A stretch of 64,000 nt of DNA from Fluviicola sp. Lineage in GTDB: Bacteria > Bacteroidota > Bacteroidia > Flavobacteriales_D > Crocinitomicaceae. Where the stretch lies: the NCBI GenBank assembly GCA_017983675.1, contig JAGOAZ010000008.1, positions 1-64,000 of the forward strand, given 5' to 3'. The position numbers were made by a program, and so were the translations under genes. The notes beneath the pieces were generated by a model. The model searched no databases. It was not told the origin of the DNA and worked only from the letters and a program-made list of their open reading frames with translations. Positions 50,060 through 60,700 of this stretch are shown here, piece after piece. Each line of letters starts with the position of its first letter. Positions within the stretch are counted from its first letter, which is position 1.

Positions 50060-52624
50060 ATGAAAACGGCTTTTTTGTGCACATTTATTTGTCTCTTTGC
50101 GCAAGTTCATGCGCAAGTAATCGATGATTTTTCGGACAACGATTTTACAGCTAACCCTACTTGGTCGGGAACGAGCAGTGATTTTGTCATCGCGCCAAGT
50201 GGCGAGTTACAAATCAATAATACCGTTGCGGCAAGTTCGTATTTAACCACCAATAACGGATTATCGTCGCTCAACAATACCGAATGGCATTTTCGCATAC
50301 GCCAAACTTTTTCTCCATCAACAAGTAATTATGGCCGCGTTTATTTAACAAGTAATGCCGCAAATTTAACGTCCAATCCCGATGGATATTTTCTGCAATT
50401 TGGCGAAGCAGGTGCAACAGATGCGGTCAGATTATACAAATCAACAAGCGGAATTCACTCCCTTATTTGTAGTAGTCCCGATGGGCAAATTGCTAATTCG
50501 TTTTCCGTTGGTGTAAAAGTACTCCACGACCAATTGGGAAACTGGAATTTGTTTGTCGATCCAATAGGTGGAACAAATTACGGGACAGCTTACACTGGTT
50601 TCGATAGCGGAAGTTCAATCGGACCTTACTTTGGAGTGCTTGGCGTTTATACTGCTTCCAATGCGAACAAATTCTACTTTGACAACTTTTACATTGGACC
50701 AGAAATTGTCGATACAACGCCACCAACGCTGGTTTCTACGACAGTTGTCAACGCCCAACAAATCGATGTGCTGTTTGATGAAAACATCCATTCATTGGTA
50801 GCAACAAATGTGACTAACTTCACAATCAATCCGCTAATTGCCGTGCAAACAGTTCAACTTGACAACGCGAATCAAGCGCTACTTCACCTAACTGTTGCAC
50901 CCTTAACAAATGGTCAAACGTATCAAATGTCGTTGGACAGCATCCGCGATTTAGCTGGGAATACTGCGCCAACCATCACTTCTTCTTTTACTTACCTAGT
51001 TGGCGATTCAGCGGTAAAAGGCGATGTGATTATAACAGAATTTTTAGCCGATCCAGATCCGAGTGTTGGACTTCCGGCGGTGGAGTTTATTGAGTTGTAC
51101 AACAAGAGCACCAAATACATCGATTTAACCGGTTGGAAAATTGGCGATGCTTCCGGTGACGGAACAATAACTGGAGGCTTCATTTTTCCAGGTGCGTACA
51201 AAATAATCTGTAGCAGCGCATCATTAGTTGACTATCCGAATGGAATAAGCGCAACGAGTTTTCCCAGTTTGAATAATGCCAGTGATGCACTTGTTTTGAA
51301 ACAATCCAACCTTGTGGTTATTGATGAACTCTTTTATACCGATGATTGGTACAAAGACGACAACAAGAAAAATGGTGGATACAGTTTGGAACTGATTAAT
51401 CCCAATGACCCGTGTTCAGATAGTGCAAATTGGAGCGCAAGTAACGCGCTAATTGGCGGAACACCTGGCACGCAAAACAGTGTGTTTTCAGCACTTCCCG
51501 ACAACGCTGCGCCTGCTATTTTTTCAGCACTCGCTGCCGCGCCTAACTATTTAACAGTTGTCTTTTCGGAAGGAATGGATGCGGGAAGTTTAGCGACGAC
51601 GCAGCTGACGGCAAGTCCAAATTTGACACTTGCTTCGACCGTCGTTACCAACACTACAACGGCTATTTTTACTTTCAACGAAACGTTATCGCCTAGTTTG
51701 CCCTATACCATCACGCTCACTTCTGTTGCCGATTGTTGGTTAAACGACACGGTGTTAACATTTTCTGTTGCACAACCAGAACCAGTTGCATTGTGTGATG
51801 TCGTCATCAACGAACTCCTTTTTGACCCAAGCGTTGGGGGTAGTGATTTCATCGAATTGTACAACACCAGTGAAAAAGTTATTAACCTGAATGGCTGTTC
51901 GTTGAGCAACTTAGAAAATGATAGTTTGGCAAACACAAAAACCTTCTCCTCGGATTATTTGCTCTATCCAAACGAATACCTTGTTGTCACTGCTGACAGT
52001 TTATTTGTCCGTCAACAATTCCCAGCAACAATTCCCGGACGATTTTTAATCAACTCTCTTCCTCCTATGAATAACGATTCGGGAACGGTCATCCTACATG
52101 TGCAACAACAACTCATCGATCGTGTCTCCTATTCAGCCGATTGGCATTTTTCCTTACTGGATGACACCGAGAATAAAACCTTAGAAAAAATTAATCCGAG
52201 AAGCAATGGCATGGATAGCTATTCGTGGCACACTGCCGCAGAACCGATTGGATTTGCGACACCTGGCGGTAAAAATTCACAATTTTCTGCAGCAAGTATA
52301 CAAGGAGATTTTGGAGCAGTTGAACAAATTTTCTCACCAGATAACGACGGATTTCAAGATATCGCTGAATTTTATTATTCGTTTAATGAGCCCGGTTTTG
52401 TCGCAACTTTTGCCATCTATGATAGCGAAGGACGGTTAGTGAGAACACTATTTTCAAGCGAACTACTTGGCACTAAAGGTATTTTTCATTGGGATGGCAT
52501 AAACGACAACCAACAAAAAGCTCCTGTCGGAATTTACTTTTGCAGTTTTGAGGCTTTTCAATTAAATGGAACAAAGAAATTTGCAAAAAGAATTGCACTA
52601 ACCTTAGCGGGGAAAATAAACTAA
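50060..52624 (+). CDS. large secreted protein with two lamin-tail domains and a CHU_C/FlgD-like C-terminus
   Basis: An 854-residue protein with a signal peptide (1-18). An N-terminal concanavalin/laminin-like region (about 20-220) precedes an Ig-like Big_5 domain (about 225-310). A first lamin-tail domain follows (VIITEFLADPDPS, then FIELYNKSTKYIDLTGWKIG), then another Ig-like domain (about 485-575) and a second lamin-tail domain (VINELLFDPSVGGSDFIELY). The C-terminus (about 770-854) is like FlgD/CHU_C sorting domains (FSPDNDGFQDIAEFYYSF, GRLVRTLF). A T9SS-exported surface protein is likely. Confidence 0.82.
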   Translation: MKTAFLCTFICLFAQVHAQVIDDFSDNDFTANPTWSGTSSDFVIAPSGELQINNTVAASSYLTTNNGLSSLNNTEWHFRIRQTFSPSTSNYGRVYLTSNAANLTSNPDGYFLQFGEAGATDAVRLYKSTSGIHSLICSSPDGQIANSFSVGVKVLHDQLGNWNLFVDPIGGTNYGTAYTGFDSGSSIGPYFGVLGVYTASNANKFYFDNFYIGPEIVDTTPPTLVSTTVVNAQQIDVLFDENIHSLVATNVTNFTINPLIAVQTVQLDNANQALLHLTVAPLTNGQTYQMSLDSIRDLAGNTAPTITSSFTYLVGDSAVKGDVIITEFLADPDPSVGLPAVEFIELYNKSTKYIDLTGWKIGDASGDGTITGGFIFPGAYKIICSSASLVDYPNGISATSFPSLNNASDALVLKQSNLVVIDELFYTDDWYKDDNKKNGGYSLELINPNDPCSDSANWSASNALIGGTPGTQNSVFSALPDNAAPAIFSALAAAPNYLTVVFSEGMDAGSLATTQLTASPNLTLASTVVTNTTTAIFTFNETLSPSLPYTITLTSVADCWLNDTVLTFSVAQPEPVALCDVVINELLFDPSVGGSDFIELYNTSEKVINLNGCSLSNLENDSLANTKTFSSDYLLYPNEYLVVTADSLFVRQQFPATIPGRFLINSLPPMNNDSGTVILHVQQQLIDRVSYSADWHFSLLDDTENKTLEKINPRSNGMDSYSWHTAAEPIGFATPGGKNSQFSAASIQGDFGAVEQIFSPDNDGFQDIAEFYYSFNEPGFVATFAIYDSEGRLVRTLFSSELLGTKGIFHWDGINDNQQKAPVGIYFCSFEAFQLNGTKKFAKRIALTLAGKIN

Positions 52625-52651
52625 TGCTTATTTTTATCAAAAACAGGAATT

Positions 52652-53116
52652 ATGAAAAAAACACTTTCCATCATTGCATTTGCATTGATTAGTCAACTGG
52701 CTCTTGCACAAAATTATAAAACAGCTATCGGTATAAAAGGCGGTTTTCCTGCTTACGGGTCGTTGAACTTGAAACATGATTTTGGAAAAGCATTTGGAGA
52801 ATTTCGTTTAGGCGGAAGCGGAAGCAGTTTTATGTTGCAAGGCTTGTACGAACAAAATTATGATTTACAAGATGGCATTCAGTGGTATTATGGTGCTGGT
52901 GCTTCAATTGGTTCGTGGAATGGAAATGGTCACCAAATCAACAGCGAAAACTATTCAGGTTTTTACATGAGTCTCGATGGCGTACTAGGACTGGAATATT
53001 CTATCCCCGACTTACCAATCAACGTTGCATTAGATGCTGGACCAAGTTTTGTTATTACGCCATTAACGCGCTTAGCATTTGGTGGAGCGCTGGCTATACG
53101 GTATATTTTAAAATAA
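52652..53116 (+). CDS. small outer-membrane protein
   Basis: A 154-residue protein with a signal peptide (1-19, ending ALAQ). The mature part is a short beta-barrel pattern rich in Gly and aromatic residues (GIKGGFPAYGSLNLKHDFGK; ending FGGALAIRYILK, with a terminal-aromatic-like end). It resembles small Bacteroidota porin-like proteins. It follows the lamin-tail gene by 27 bases. Function is unknown. Confidence 0.6.
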   Translation: MKKTLSIIAFALISQLALAQNYKTAIGIKGGFPAYGSLNLKHDFGKAFGEFRLGGSGSSFMLQGLYEQNYDLQDGIQWYYGAGASIGSWNGNGHQINSENYSGFYMSLDGVLGLEYSIPDLPINVALDAGPSFVITPLTRLAFGGALAIRYILK

Positions 53117-53138
53117 ATAACTTTTTCTATAACGCTCG

Positions 53139-55052
53139 CTACTTCACCAAACTCACATTCCCTTCCAACTTTCCTTTTTGAGTAGCGGTATGCCACGTAA
53201 TGCGGTAAAAATATACGCCTTCACTGGCGGTTGCACCTGCTGATATTCCGTTCCAAAGTTGCGAAAAACCAATTGCCGTTACTTGATTCTCCCACGCAAC
53301 CATTGTTTGCCCCCAGCGGTTGACAAGTGCGCCACTGATGATTAACGGCGTATTGCTCGTAATACCAAAGAATTCGTTGGTGTTGTCGTTGTTGGGACTA
53401 AACACATTGGGAACACTCACAATCACCGAATCATATACAAAAATACTAGCCCAAGCGGTGTCTGCACAACTCGGATTGTTTTGATATGCAATGAGTTGTA
53501 CTTGTACTGTTCCTGTGTCCGTTACAGTAAAACTGCTGAACGGATTTGCCTGTGTTACGCCAGCCAGTTGCCAAACGTAATTTGTTGCATTGATACTTTG
53601 ATTGGTGAGCGCAACCTGCAAGGGAGCTGCACCTGAGCTTGGTGTTGCAGTAAACAGCGCCGAAACGGTCGTGTCTGCTGCAATGTTGACCAAGGTATCA
53701 AACGAACAACCAAATGCATCGTGTAACGAAAGCGTATGCGAACCGGCTGCTAAATTGGAAAAGAATGACGTGTCTTGCAGTGGACCGTTATCCAGAGAAA
53801 ACTGAACAGCAACAGTATCTGCAAGTGCTCCTTGCAGCGTTCCTTGGTTCAACCCGCAAGTTGTTGCCGAAGTAACAAGCGAAGCGATTGTTGGTTGTTG
53901 GCGCACGTGTACCATGACTGGGCGCACGACGGAACACGAATCATTGCCCCAAATGCGCACGGTGAACAACTGCGAAGAATCTCCCACAAAAACAGGATTG
54001 GCACAAGTACTGCAACTCAAACCCGCAGCAGGCAACCACTCGTAGCTAACGCCACCCGTTGCAAACAACTGCACAGGTTCATTGGGACAAATGGTGGTGT
54101 CTGAGGAAACGCTTACATTTTGTGGTTGACAAGGAGTGGTGTAGGCTAAATTTGCGCCGATCATATAGTTGTGAACAACATTTGAAAAGTCCAAATATTC
54201 AAATTTAAAATGAAAGGGAGAAAATTGTTGATTTACATAATTATTGATGTTTAATACACCATCTGAATCTGTAAAGACAGCATCAGCGATATCATTCGTT
54301 AGACCCACTGTTACTCCATTTTCGTAATAAAATGAACCTATTTGACCTGTTCCAAAAATATTGTTCTCTGGAAGTTTACTAATTCCTACATCAGTGCCAT
54401 TTATATAAAAATGATAACCATCATTAATATTTCCTGCTAAACGATCAGAGTGAATACCTAATGCAATATCTGCTCCTTGAGTGGCAGGGTTTAACCCTGA
54501 AAAATATTGTGATATTACTTGATCATTTGCTTTGTTATTTAATGTTAGAACAATATTTGTTGATGTTAATAAAGGGTCTTCATAAATAACTATGATTACT
54601 GGAGCGGCATACCTACAACTTGGACAATTTACTGCTGGAAATTGAAATTGACTCCAATCTACAGTAATTGATGACCCGATCAAAGAAGATAAACTTGTTA
54701 TGTCTTTTACATGCGATCGATGATAGGGATAATAAGTAGGCCCCATATTATTTGGAACATTTATAACTACATCAGAGGCTTCAGATAATACTATAGAATT
54801 GTTATTAATCAAAAAATTATAATCATTGACATAGTAATCAATACCTACAATTGTGTAACTAACAAGAAATATTTTTTTTATTGATGCATTATTCGAAAGG
54901 TGTACAGGCAAATTGATTATTCCGCTCGCATCACTTGTGGAAACACCTGTTATTGAAACACCTCCTTTGACTATGTCTTGGTAATAAATTATTTGCGCAT
55001 GAAAAACATGCATGAGCAATAAAAAGTAAAGTGTTAATAATTGTTTTGGCAT
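53139..55052 (-). CDS. T9SS type B (gliding-motility C-terminal) protein, paralogue 1
   Basis: A 637-residue secreted protein with a signal peptide (1-19). Residues 20-310 form a beta-rich N-terminal part found only here. Then follow a DTTICPNEPVQLFATGGVSY Ig-like domain, a second Ig-like/PKD stretch (ATPSSGAAPLQVALTNQSIN) and the C-terminal CHU_C sorting domain (VPNVFSPNNDNTNEFFGITS, RWGQTMVAWENQ, GVYFYRITW). The last 318 residues are nearly identical to the paralogue at 55699-57606 through a 954-bp repeat. Probably a surface adhesin-like protein. Confidence 0.85.
   Translation of the reverse strand: MPKQLLTLYFLLLMHVFHAQIIYYQDIVKGGVSITGVSTSDASGIINLPVHLSNNASIKKIFLVSYTIVGIDYYVNDYNFLINNNSIVLSEASDVVINVPNNMGPTYYPYHRSHVKDITSLSSLIGSSITVDWSQFQFPAVNCPSCRYAAPVIIVIYEDPLLTSTNIVLTLNNKANDQVISQYFSGLNPATQGADIALGIHSDRLAGNINDGYHFYINGTDVGISKLPENNIFGTGQIGSFYYENGVTVGLTNDIADAVFTDSDGVLNINNYVNQQFSPFHFKFEYLDFSNVVHNYMIGANLAYTTPCQPQNVSVSSDTTICPNEPVQLFATGGVSYEWLPAAGLSCSTCANPVFVGDSSQLFTVRIWGNDSCSVVRPVMVHVRQQPTIASLVTSATTCGLNQGTLQGALADTVAVQFSLDNGPLQDTSFFSNLAAGSHTLSLHDAFGCSFDTLVNIAADTTVSALFTATPSSGAAPLQVALTNQSINATNYVWQLAGVTQANPFSSFTVTDTGTVQVQLIAYQNNPSCADTAWASIFVYDSVIVSVPNVFSPNNDNTNEFFGITSNTPLIISGALVNRWGQTMVAWENQVTAIGFSQLWNGISAGATASEGVYFYRITWHTATQKGKLEGNVSLVK
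53155..54108 (-). repeat. 954-bp direct repeat, copy 1
   Basis: Aligns without gaps to 55715-56668 (constant offset 2560). The protein translations differ at about 18 of 318 residues. It covers the C-terminal half of the type B paralogue gene. Confidence 0.9.
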
Positions 55053-55186
55053 GGTTTGTTTCTGTTAAAGTTTTATCAGTGCGTGGATGTTATCAAATTT
55101 AACAAAAAACTTGATTTTTAAACCAATTGATTTAGAATAGTTTAATTGTTTTTCCAGATAGATAATCAAAAAATAACAAAACAAAA

Positions 55187-55213
55187 AAACGGAGCGTGTT
55201 GTGCGCTCCGTTT
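55187..55213 (-). terminator. terminator hairpin, also found at 61449
   Basis: A 10-bp stem (AAACGGAGCG / CGCTCCGTTT) with a 7-base loop. Read on the minus strand it is followed by T-rich sequence, so it would end transcription from the XRE gene. A matching 34-bp sequence occurs at 61442-61475. Confidence 0.8.
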
Positions 55214-55218
55214 ATATG

Positions 55219-55341
55219 CTACTTCAACAAAGCAACTGCTTTTTTAATTTCGTTATCACTGGCTGAAAGGACAAAAAAGTAACCGTCTTCGATAAACAAT
55301 TGACGAGCTATTTCTGCTTTCAGGGCACGTTTGATTAACGT
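55219..55341 (-). pseudogene. C-terminal fragment of an S41-type peptidase
   Basis: Forty codons and a stop on the minus strand, with RALKAEIARQLFIEDGYFFV and then LSASDNEIKKAVALLK. This looks like the C-terminal tail of a carboxyl-terminal processing (S41) protease. No start or earlier part is present: the frame meets the XRE gene's stop codon at its N-terminal edge. It is a truncated gene remnant; the family assignment is moderately sure. Confidence 0.55.
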
Positions 55342-55342
55342 A

Positions 55343-55696
55343 TTACTTTAAAGCAGCAATTAATCCTTTTAAATAATCTATTTCTTCTTGTTGTCTGCTA
55401 ATTATTTTTTCAAATAACTCACGCTCTTTATCATTGATTTGATTGATAAATTGTCCGTCACCTATTTGGCTGTATTGGACGTGCTCAAATATTGTTGAAC
55501 CTGAATCAGGTAATAATTTTGAGACTTCCAGATTTAAAATAGAAGCAATTTTTTCTAATCGGTCTAGTTTTAATTGAACTTCGTTGTTTTCAATTTTACT
55601 ATATGCGCGTTGCGTTATTTCTAATGCTTCGGCCATGTCCAATTGTGTCAGTTTTCTTTCTGTTCGTAGTAACCTAATTTTTGTTCCTGTTTTCAT
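55343..55696 (-). CDS. XRE family transcriptional regulator
   Basis: A 117-residue protein. The HTH (about 8-62) has LRTERKLTQLDMAEALEITQ, RAYSKIENNEVQLKLDRLEK and IASILNLEVSKLL. A C-terminal coiled segment (about 85-117) with QIGDGQFINQ and DKERELFEKII probably dimerises. It begins 2 bases after the stop of the type B paralogue 2, so it is in the same transcript. It overwrites the 5' end of the peptidase remnant. The targets are unknown. Confidence 0.8.
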   Translation of the reverse strand: MKTGTKIRLLRTERKLTQLDMAEALEITQRAYSKIENNEVQLKLDRLEKIASILNLEVSKLLPDSGSTIFEHVQYSQIGDGQFINQINDKERELFEKIISRQQEEIDYLKGLIAALK

Positions 55697-55698
55697 AA

Positions 55699-57606
55699 TT
55701 ATCTAATTAATGATACATTCCCTTCCAACTTTCCTTTTTGAGTAGCGGTGTGCCACGTAATGCTGTAAAAATATACGCCTTCACTGGCGGGTGCGCCTGC
55801 TGTTGTGCCGTTCCAAAGTTGGGAAAAACCAGTTGAAGTTACTTGATTCTCCCATGCAACCATTGTTTGCCCCCAGCGGTTGACAAGCGCGCCACTGATG
55901 ATTAACGGCGTATTGCTCGTAATGCCAAAGAATTCGTTGGTGTTGTCGTTGTTGGGACTAAACACATTGGGAACACTCACAATCACCGAATCATATACAA
56001 AAATACTAGCCCAAGCGGTATCTGCACAACTCGGATTGTTTTGATACGCAATGAGTTGTACGTGTACTGTTCCTGTATCTGTTACGGTAAAACTAGTGAA
56101 CGGATTTGCCTGTGTTACGCCAGCCAGTTGCCAAACGTAGTTTGTTGCATTGATACTTTGATTGGTGAGCGTAACTTGCAAAGGAGCGGCACCCGAACTT
56201 GGTGTTGCAGTAAACAGCGCTGAAACGGTCGTGTCTGCTGCAATGTTGACCAAGGTATCAAACGAACAGCCAACCGCATCGTGTAACGAAAGCGTATGCG
56301 AACCGGCTGCCAAATTGGAAAAGAATGCCGTATCTAGTAGTGGACCGTTATCCAGAGAAAACTGAACAGCAACAGAATCTGCAAGCGTTCCTTGCAGGGT
56401 TCCTTGGTTCAACCCGCAAGTTGTTGCCGAAGTAACAAGCGAAGCGATTGTTGGTTGTTGGCGCACGTGTACCATGACTGGGCGCACGACGGAACACGAA
56501 TCATTGCCCCAAATGCGCACCGTGTACAACTGCGAAGAATCTCCCACAAAAACAGGATTGGCACAAGTACTACAACTCAAACCCGCAGCAGGCAACCACT
56601 CGTAGTTGACGCCACCCGTTGCAAACAACTGCACAGGCTCATTGGGACAAATGGTGGTGTCTGAGGAATGAGTGTACGAAAACGAAGGACAAGTTGATTG
56701 ATAGGATAAAATAATTGCTTGTGTTGTGTTTGTAACATTCCAAAATTCTTGTGGTTTACATTCGAAATAAAAAGAGGTAGGAGAATTTATTAACGTTTGG
56801 ACATTTGAAAGCGCATCTGTACTGTCCATTATTAAATCAGGATCATCATCATCTAATCCACTCAAGACACCATTACTGTATTGAAAATGCCCATTTGTAC
56901 CACTAGCAAAAAAATCTGATGAAATTTGATCAGGTCCTGCGATATTACCCAGTAAACTATTGTTGAAAAAAATAGATTGTGCATCACCATTCATAAAATT
57001 GAACGTATTCCCAACTTGAGCAAAACCAACGTTTTCTGTTAGATCGATTGGGTTGGTAACAATTGGAGAATTTGAATTTATTGTTATGTCATTATAATAA
57101 GAATCAGAATTAATAAAAAATAAATAATCAGTATTTAATACGGTGTTTTTTTTACATTCTATAACTAAGTAAAAGCTACTTATTGCATGAGAAATAGGTT
57201 GAGGTGGAATAATAAATTGAATAATATTATTTGTGTTAGAAATTTTAAACTTTTTAAAATGAAAATATCTAAAACCCTGATTCGCACCAGAATATTTTTT
57301 TACACCAATTCTTGTTGTATTAGAAAAATTTAGTGTTGTGTTGTTGATTGTTAAATTATAATTTGCAAAGGAGACTAAATTGTTATTACCCCCTCCATAA
57401 AATTCATCTGCTATCAAGTTTATACTGAGACTATCTAAACATTGAGTACAATCAAACGGGTATTGAACAACAACAGTATCCGGCTGTCCATTTCCTCCAT
57501 GCCCAAACCCTAGTCCTACAACATCACCATGAAAAGAATTGGAGAGGATTACCTGCCCATGAATGATGAAACTAAGAAAAACAATAAAAAGAAGAAAAAT
57601 CTTCAT
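55699..57606 (-). CDS. T9SS type B (gliding-motility C-terminal) protein, paralogue 2
   Basis: A 635-residue secreted protein with a signal peptide (1-17). Its N-terminal about 310 residues (rich in Asn and aromatic strands) are unlike those of paralogue 1. The C-terminal half has the same DTTICPN domain, Ig-like/PKD stretch and CHU_C sorting domain as paralogue 1, from a 954-bp repeat. The two probably differ in ligand specificity but share display machinery. This is inferred from the domain layout. Confidence 0.85.
   Translation of the reverse strand: MKIFLLFIVFLSFIIHGQVILSNSFHGDVVGLGFGHGGNGQPDTVVVQYPFDCTQCLDSLSINLIADEFYGGGNNNLVSFANYNLTINNTTLNFSNTTRIGVKKYSGANQGFRYFHFKKFKISNTNNIIQFIIPPQPISHAISSFYLVIECKKNTVLNTDYLFFINSDSYYNDITINSNSPIVTNPIDLTENVGFAQVGNTFNFMNGDAQSIFFNNSLLGNIAGPDQISSDFFASGTNGHFQYSNGVLSGLDDDDPDLIMDSTDALSNVQTLINSPTSFYFECKPQEFWNVTNTTQAIILSYQSTCPSFSYTHSSDTTICPNEPVQLFATGGVNYEWLPAAGLSCSTCANPVFVGDSSQLYTVRIWGNDSCSVVRPVMVHVRQQPTIASLVTSATTCGLNQGTLQGTLADSVAVQFSLDNGPLLDTAFFSNLAAGSHTLSLHDAVGCSFDTLVNIAADTTVSALFTATPSSGAAPLQVTLTNQSINATNYVWQLAGVTQANPFTSFTVTDTGTVHVQLIAYQNNPSCADTAWASIFVYDSVIVSVPNVFSPNNDNTNEFFGITSNTPLIISGALVNRWGQTMVAWENQVTSTGFSQLWNGTTAGAPASEGVYFYSITWHTATQKGKLEGNVSLIR
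55715..56668 (-). repeat. 954-bp direct repeat, copy 2
   Basis: Counterpart of 53155-54108, gap-free. It ends exactly at the start of the DTTICPN domain and at the beginning of the last codons of the gene. Confidence 0.9.
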
Positions 57607-57772
57607 AAAAGTTCTATTTAGAACAAAACTAAAAAAATATTTGAAAAAAGAAACTTAAATTTCCTATTTATAAACACTTTAACAAAAAGAACGGTTGGTC
57701 CAATAGGCCTTGAGGTATCTGTCGCGTCTGTTTTGTTGGTGTTTACAATTTTACTTACTTAATGCCAATTTT

Positions 57773-60700
57773 ATGAACACTAAACATTTTTTACTCGCTG
57801 TAGTGCTCTTTGCAGTCAGCTATGTCATGGGTCAAAATCCGTTGACAATTGTACCACCAAAGTATATAAAAAATCAAACCGCATTCTACGACCTCCCCAC
57901 TGGTCCCGCCGCCACGCATTACCATGGTCAGCCAGCGGAAAATTCTTCCAATTCGTTTGCAGATCCCTTGGGTAATTTAAAGTTTTTTATTGTAGATGAT
58001 AAAGTTTACGACCATGAGGGCTATCTAATAGCAGATTTGACATTCACTGCAAACTCTTCACCTAACACCACATTAAAAGGTAGATCAGAGGTGATTATTG
58101 CTCCAATACCTGGAGAATGTGAAAAATTCTACATTTTTAGTATGGGAAAAGATTACTTGAACCCAACGCAAGGTGATAAATTTTTTATGAATATCCTTGA
58201 TTTTACTATTGAATCTAGTATTAATAATTCAAGACAAGGAGAAGTATACCCTTGGGATGGATCAGGGACGCCTATTTTAGATGCAGGTGCTAAAAATGCA
58301 AATGGTCACATGGCTTTATCAAAACCAAGAGGTGATGGTAGTTATTTTTTATTTATCTCATCGACAGATAAATTAAGAGTCTATAACATCACTCAAACAG
58401 GTATAGCACTACACTATGTGTTAAACCTACAAGCAACTGATATTTATCAAGATTTTCGTGCAGAATTAGAGTTAATTGAAATTCCTGACCCAACAGATTT
58501 AGTAAATGGTTCTAGGTATCGAATCGCACTTTCTGTTTTAAGAGGAGTTCAAGTATCAGCATTTCAAATAATTTATTACCATAATGTGGTAAAGATTGAC
58601 TTAAATTATAATGGTCTTCCTATTGCAAATACAGATCGCACCTATTGGTACTTGGCTTTGTTAGATACAAATGGCGACCCCATCCCTTTTATCCATGGAT
58701 TAGAGTTTGATAAAACAGGCAAACAATTATTTATCTCACACACAAGTGGTCAATTGAATTATACTAATGCGCTCGATTACGTGTTGGTAGAACAACTTGG
58801 AGACACCAAATATAATATAACAAATGCTCAAAACACTGATTTTCAAAACTCACAAATAGAACGGTTTACTTTTAATGGGGTAGATGCATTGTATATGATC
58901 AATAATAATCAATTTGGTAGAATCATTACAAACGATTTAAATCCTGGCGCATTTACTTTTCAACCAAATGTTGCAAATTTTGGAATTTCACCTTCTCACA
59001 TGGGAATGATTCCTCCTGGCAGTCTTTACAACTCATTAAAATTATATTTGCTACCTGATCAAATTGATGGGTTTAATTATCAAAATTTTTATATTAATGG
59101 AGACGATATATCTTGTTGTAAGGTTAATATTCCTTACAATAAATCATCTTACTCAACAAACGCTTCAACATTGCCTAGTTGGACTGGGAACAACAACAAT
59201 TTAGAAGCAATTCCCAATAGCAATATTGCTACCATTCGTGATGAATTACGGATAAAAAAAGGAACGACTTTGACCATAACTGGTATGGAAATTCGCTTTG
59301 CACCTGGTGCTAAATTGATTATTGAAGCAGGTGACAATCAAGTAAGCGGTGGAAAACTAATTTTAAATGCAACCACACTTACGGTGGATACGCGTTGTTC
59401 TTCTGATGCTCTATGGGATGGAGTTGAAGTACAAGGAATTTACAATCAGCCACAAGGAAGTATTTACGGTGCGAGCAAACAAGGACGCCTCATTTTAACC
59501 AATAATTCCATTATCGAACATGCACGACGAGGTGTTCTTGCAGGGAGCTTTGATAATTCAAGTGGTTTTTATAACTATAATCCATCAAAAACTGGTGGAA
59601 TTGTTGTTGCAAAAAACGCGGTTTTTAGAAACAATCAACGAGACGTTGTTTTTCGAAAATACATTTCTCCGAACGGTCAAAACAATTTTTCGAGCTTTGT
59701 AAACTGTCAGTTTTTAGTAACGCAAACCTTGAAAGGTAATGTACAACCAATCAACCATGTTGAATTACATAACATCAAAAATGTCTATTTTGGAGGTTGT
59801 GATTTTAAACATACTTCATCACACTTACGCCAAGGAAATGGGATTTATGCGTTAAATAGTATTTTCAACGTAAAAGCTCAATGTACATCTCAATCTGCAC
59901 CTTGTACCAATTTTGACCCTAATCTGTTTGAAAACTTAAATCAGGGTATTTGGATAAATGCAGCAGGTGCAACTTCAACATTTAGTTCCGATAGAAATGT
60001 GTTCATTAATAACTTGGTCGGGATTCGTGCAACAAACACAAATCTAGCAACTATCACACGTAATCAGTTCAAGCTTTACGAAGCATCAACTCAAACCACA
60101 GGTTTGTATTTGGTCAATTCAACCAAGTATGTGGTCGAAGAAAATGATTTTGATATTGTTGCATCCGAGCCAATGCCAACGGCGAAAACGTATGGCATTG
60201 TTGTCAATAACTCGGGAGTACTTCCAAATTCCATCTATAAAAACACCTTCCATAATCTGTATATCGGTGGTCAGTCTGAATCTGTCAATTCAAATAATGA
60301 TGTAACAGTTGCTGGTAGCACTGGTTTGGTTTGGAAATGTAATACGTTTAATAAACCAATAGAAAAACACGATTTAACAGTAATCAATGGTCGGATAAGT
60401 TATAACCAAGGCTTGGTAAACAACGGATCTGCATTACTTGCTAATCAGTATGCTGCAAGTAATGTGTTTTCATCTGCAAATGAACCTGCAGTATTAGAAC
60501 ATGATTTGTTCCTATCAAATGCCAATCCGATTAATTATGTGTATGTATCAAATGCGGCAAACATTAGACCCGACTCATACACAAACTCATTGGTGAACAT
60601 ACAACAAACTACCGTAAACGGATCTCAAATTCCTTACGATTTTACCAATGCTTGCCCAACGCGTTTGGGTAAAGGAAAAGATTTATTAGCGTTTAATTTA

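Noticed and set aside
57710..57772. TTG start for the large beta-helix protein
   Set aside because: The signal peptide starts at ATG 57773; the extension would place a polar, cysteine-containing stretch ahead of it.
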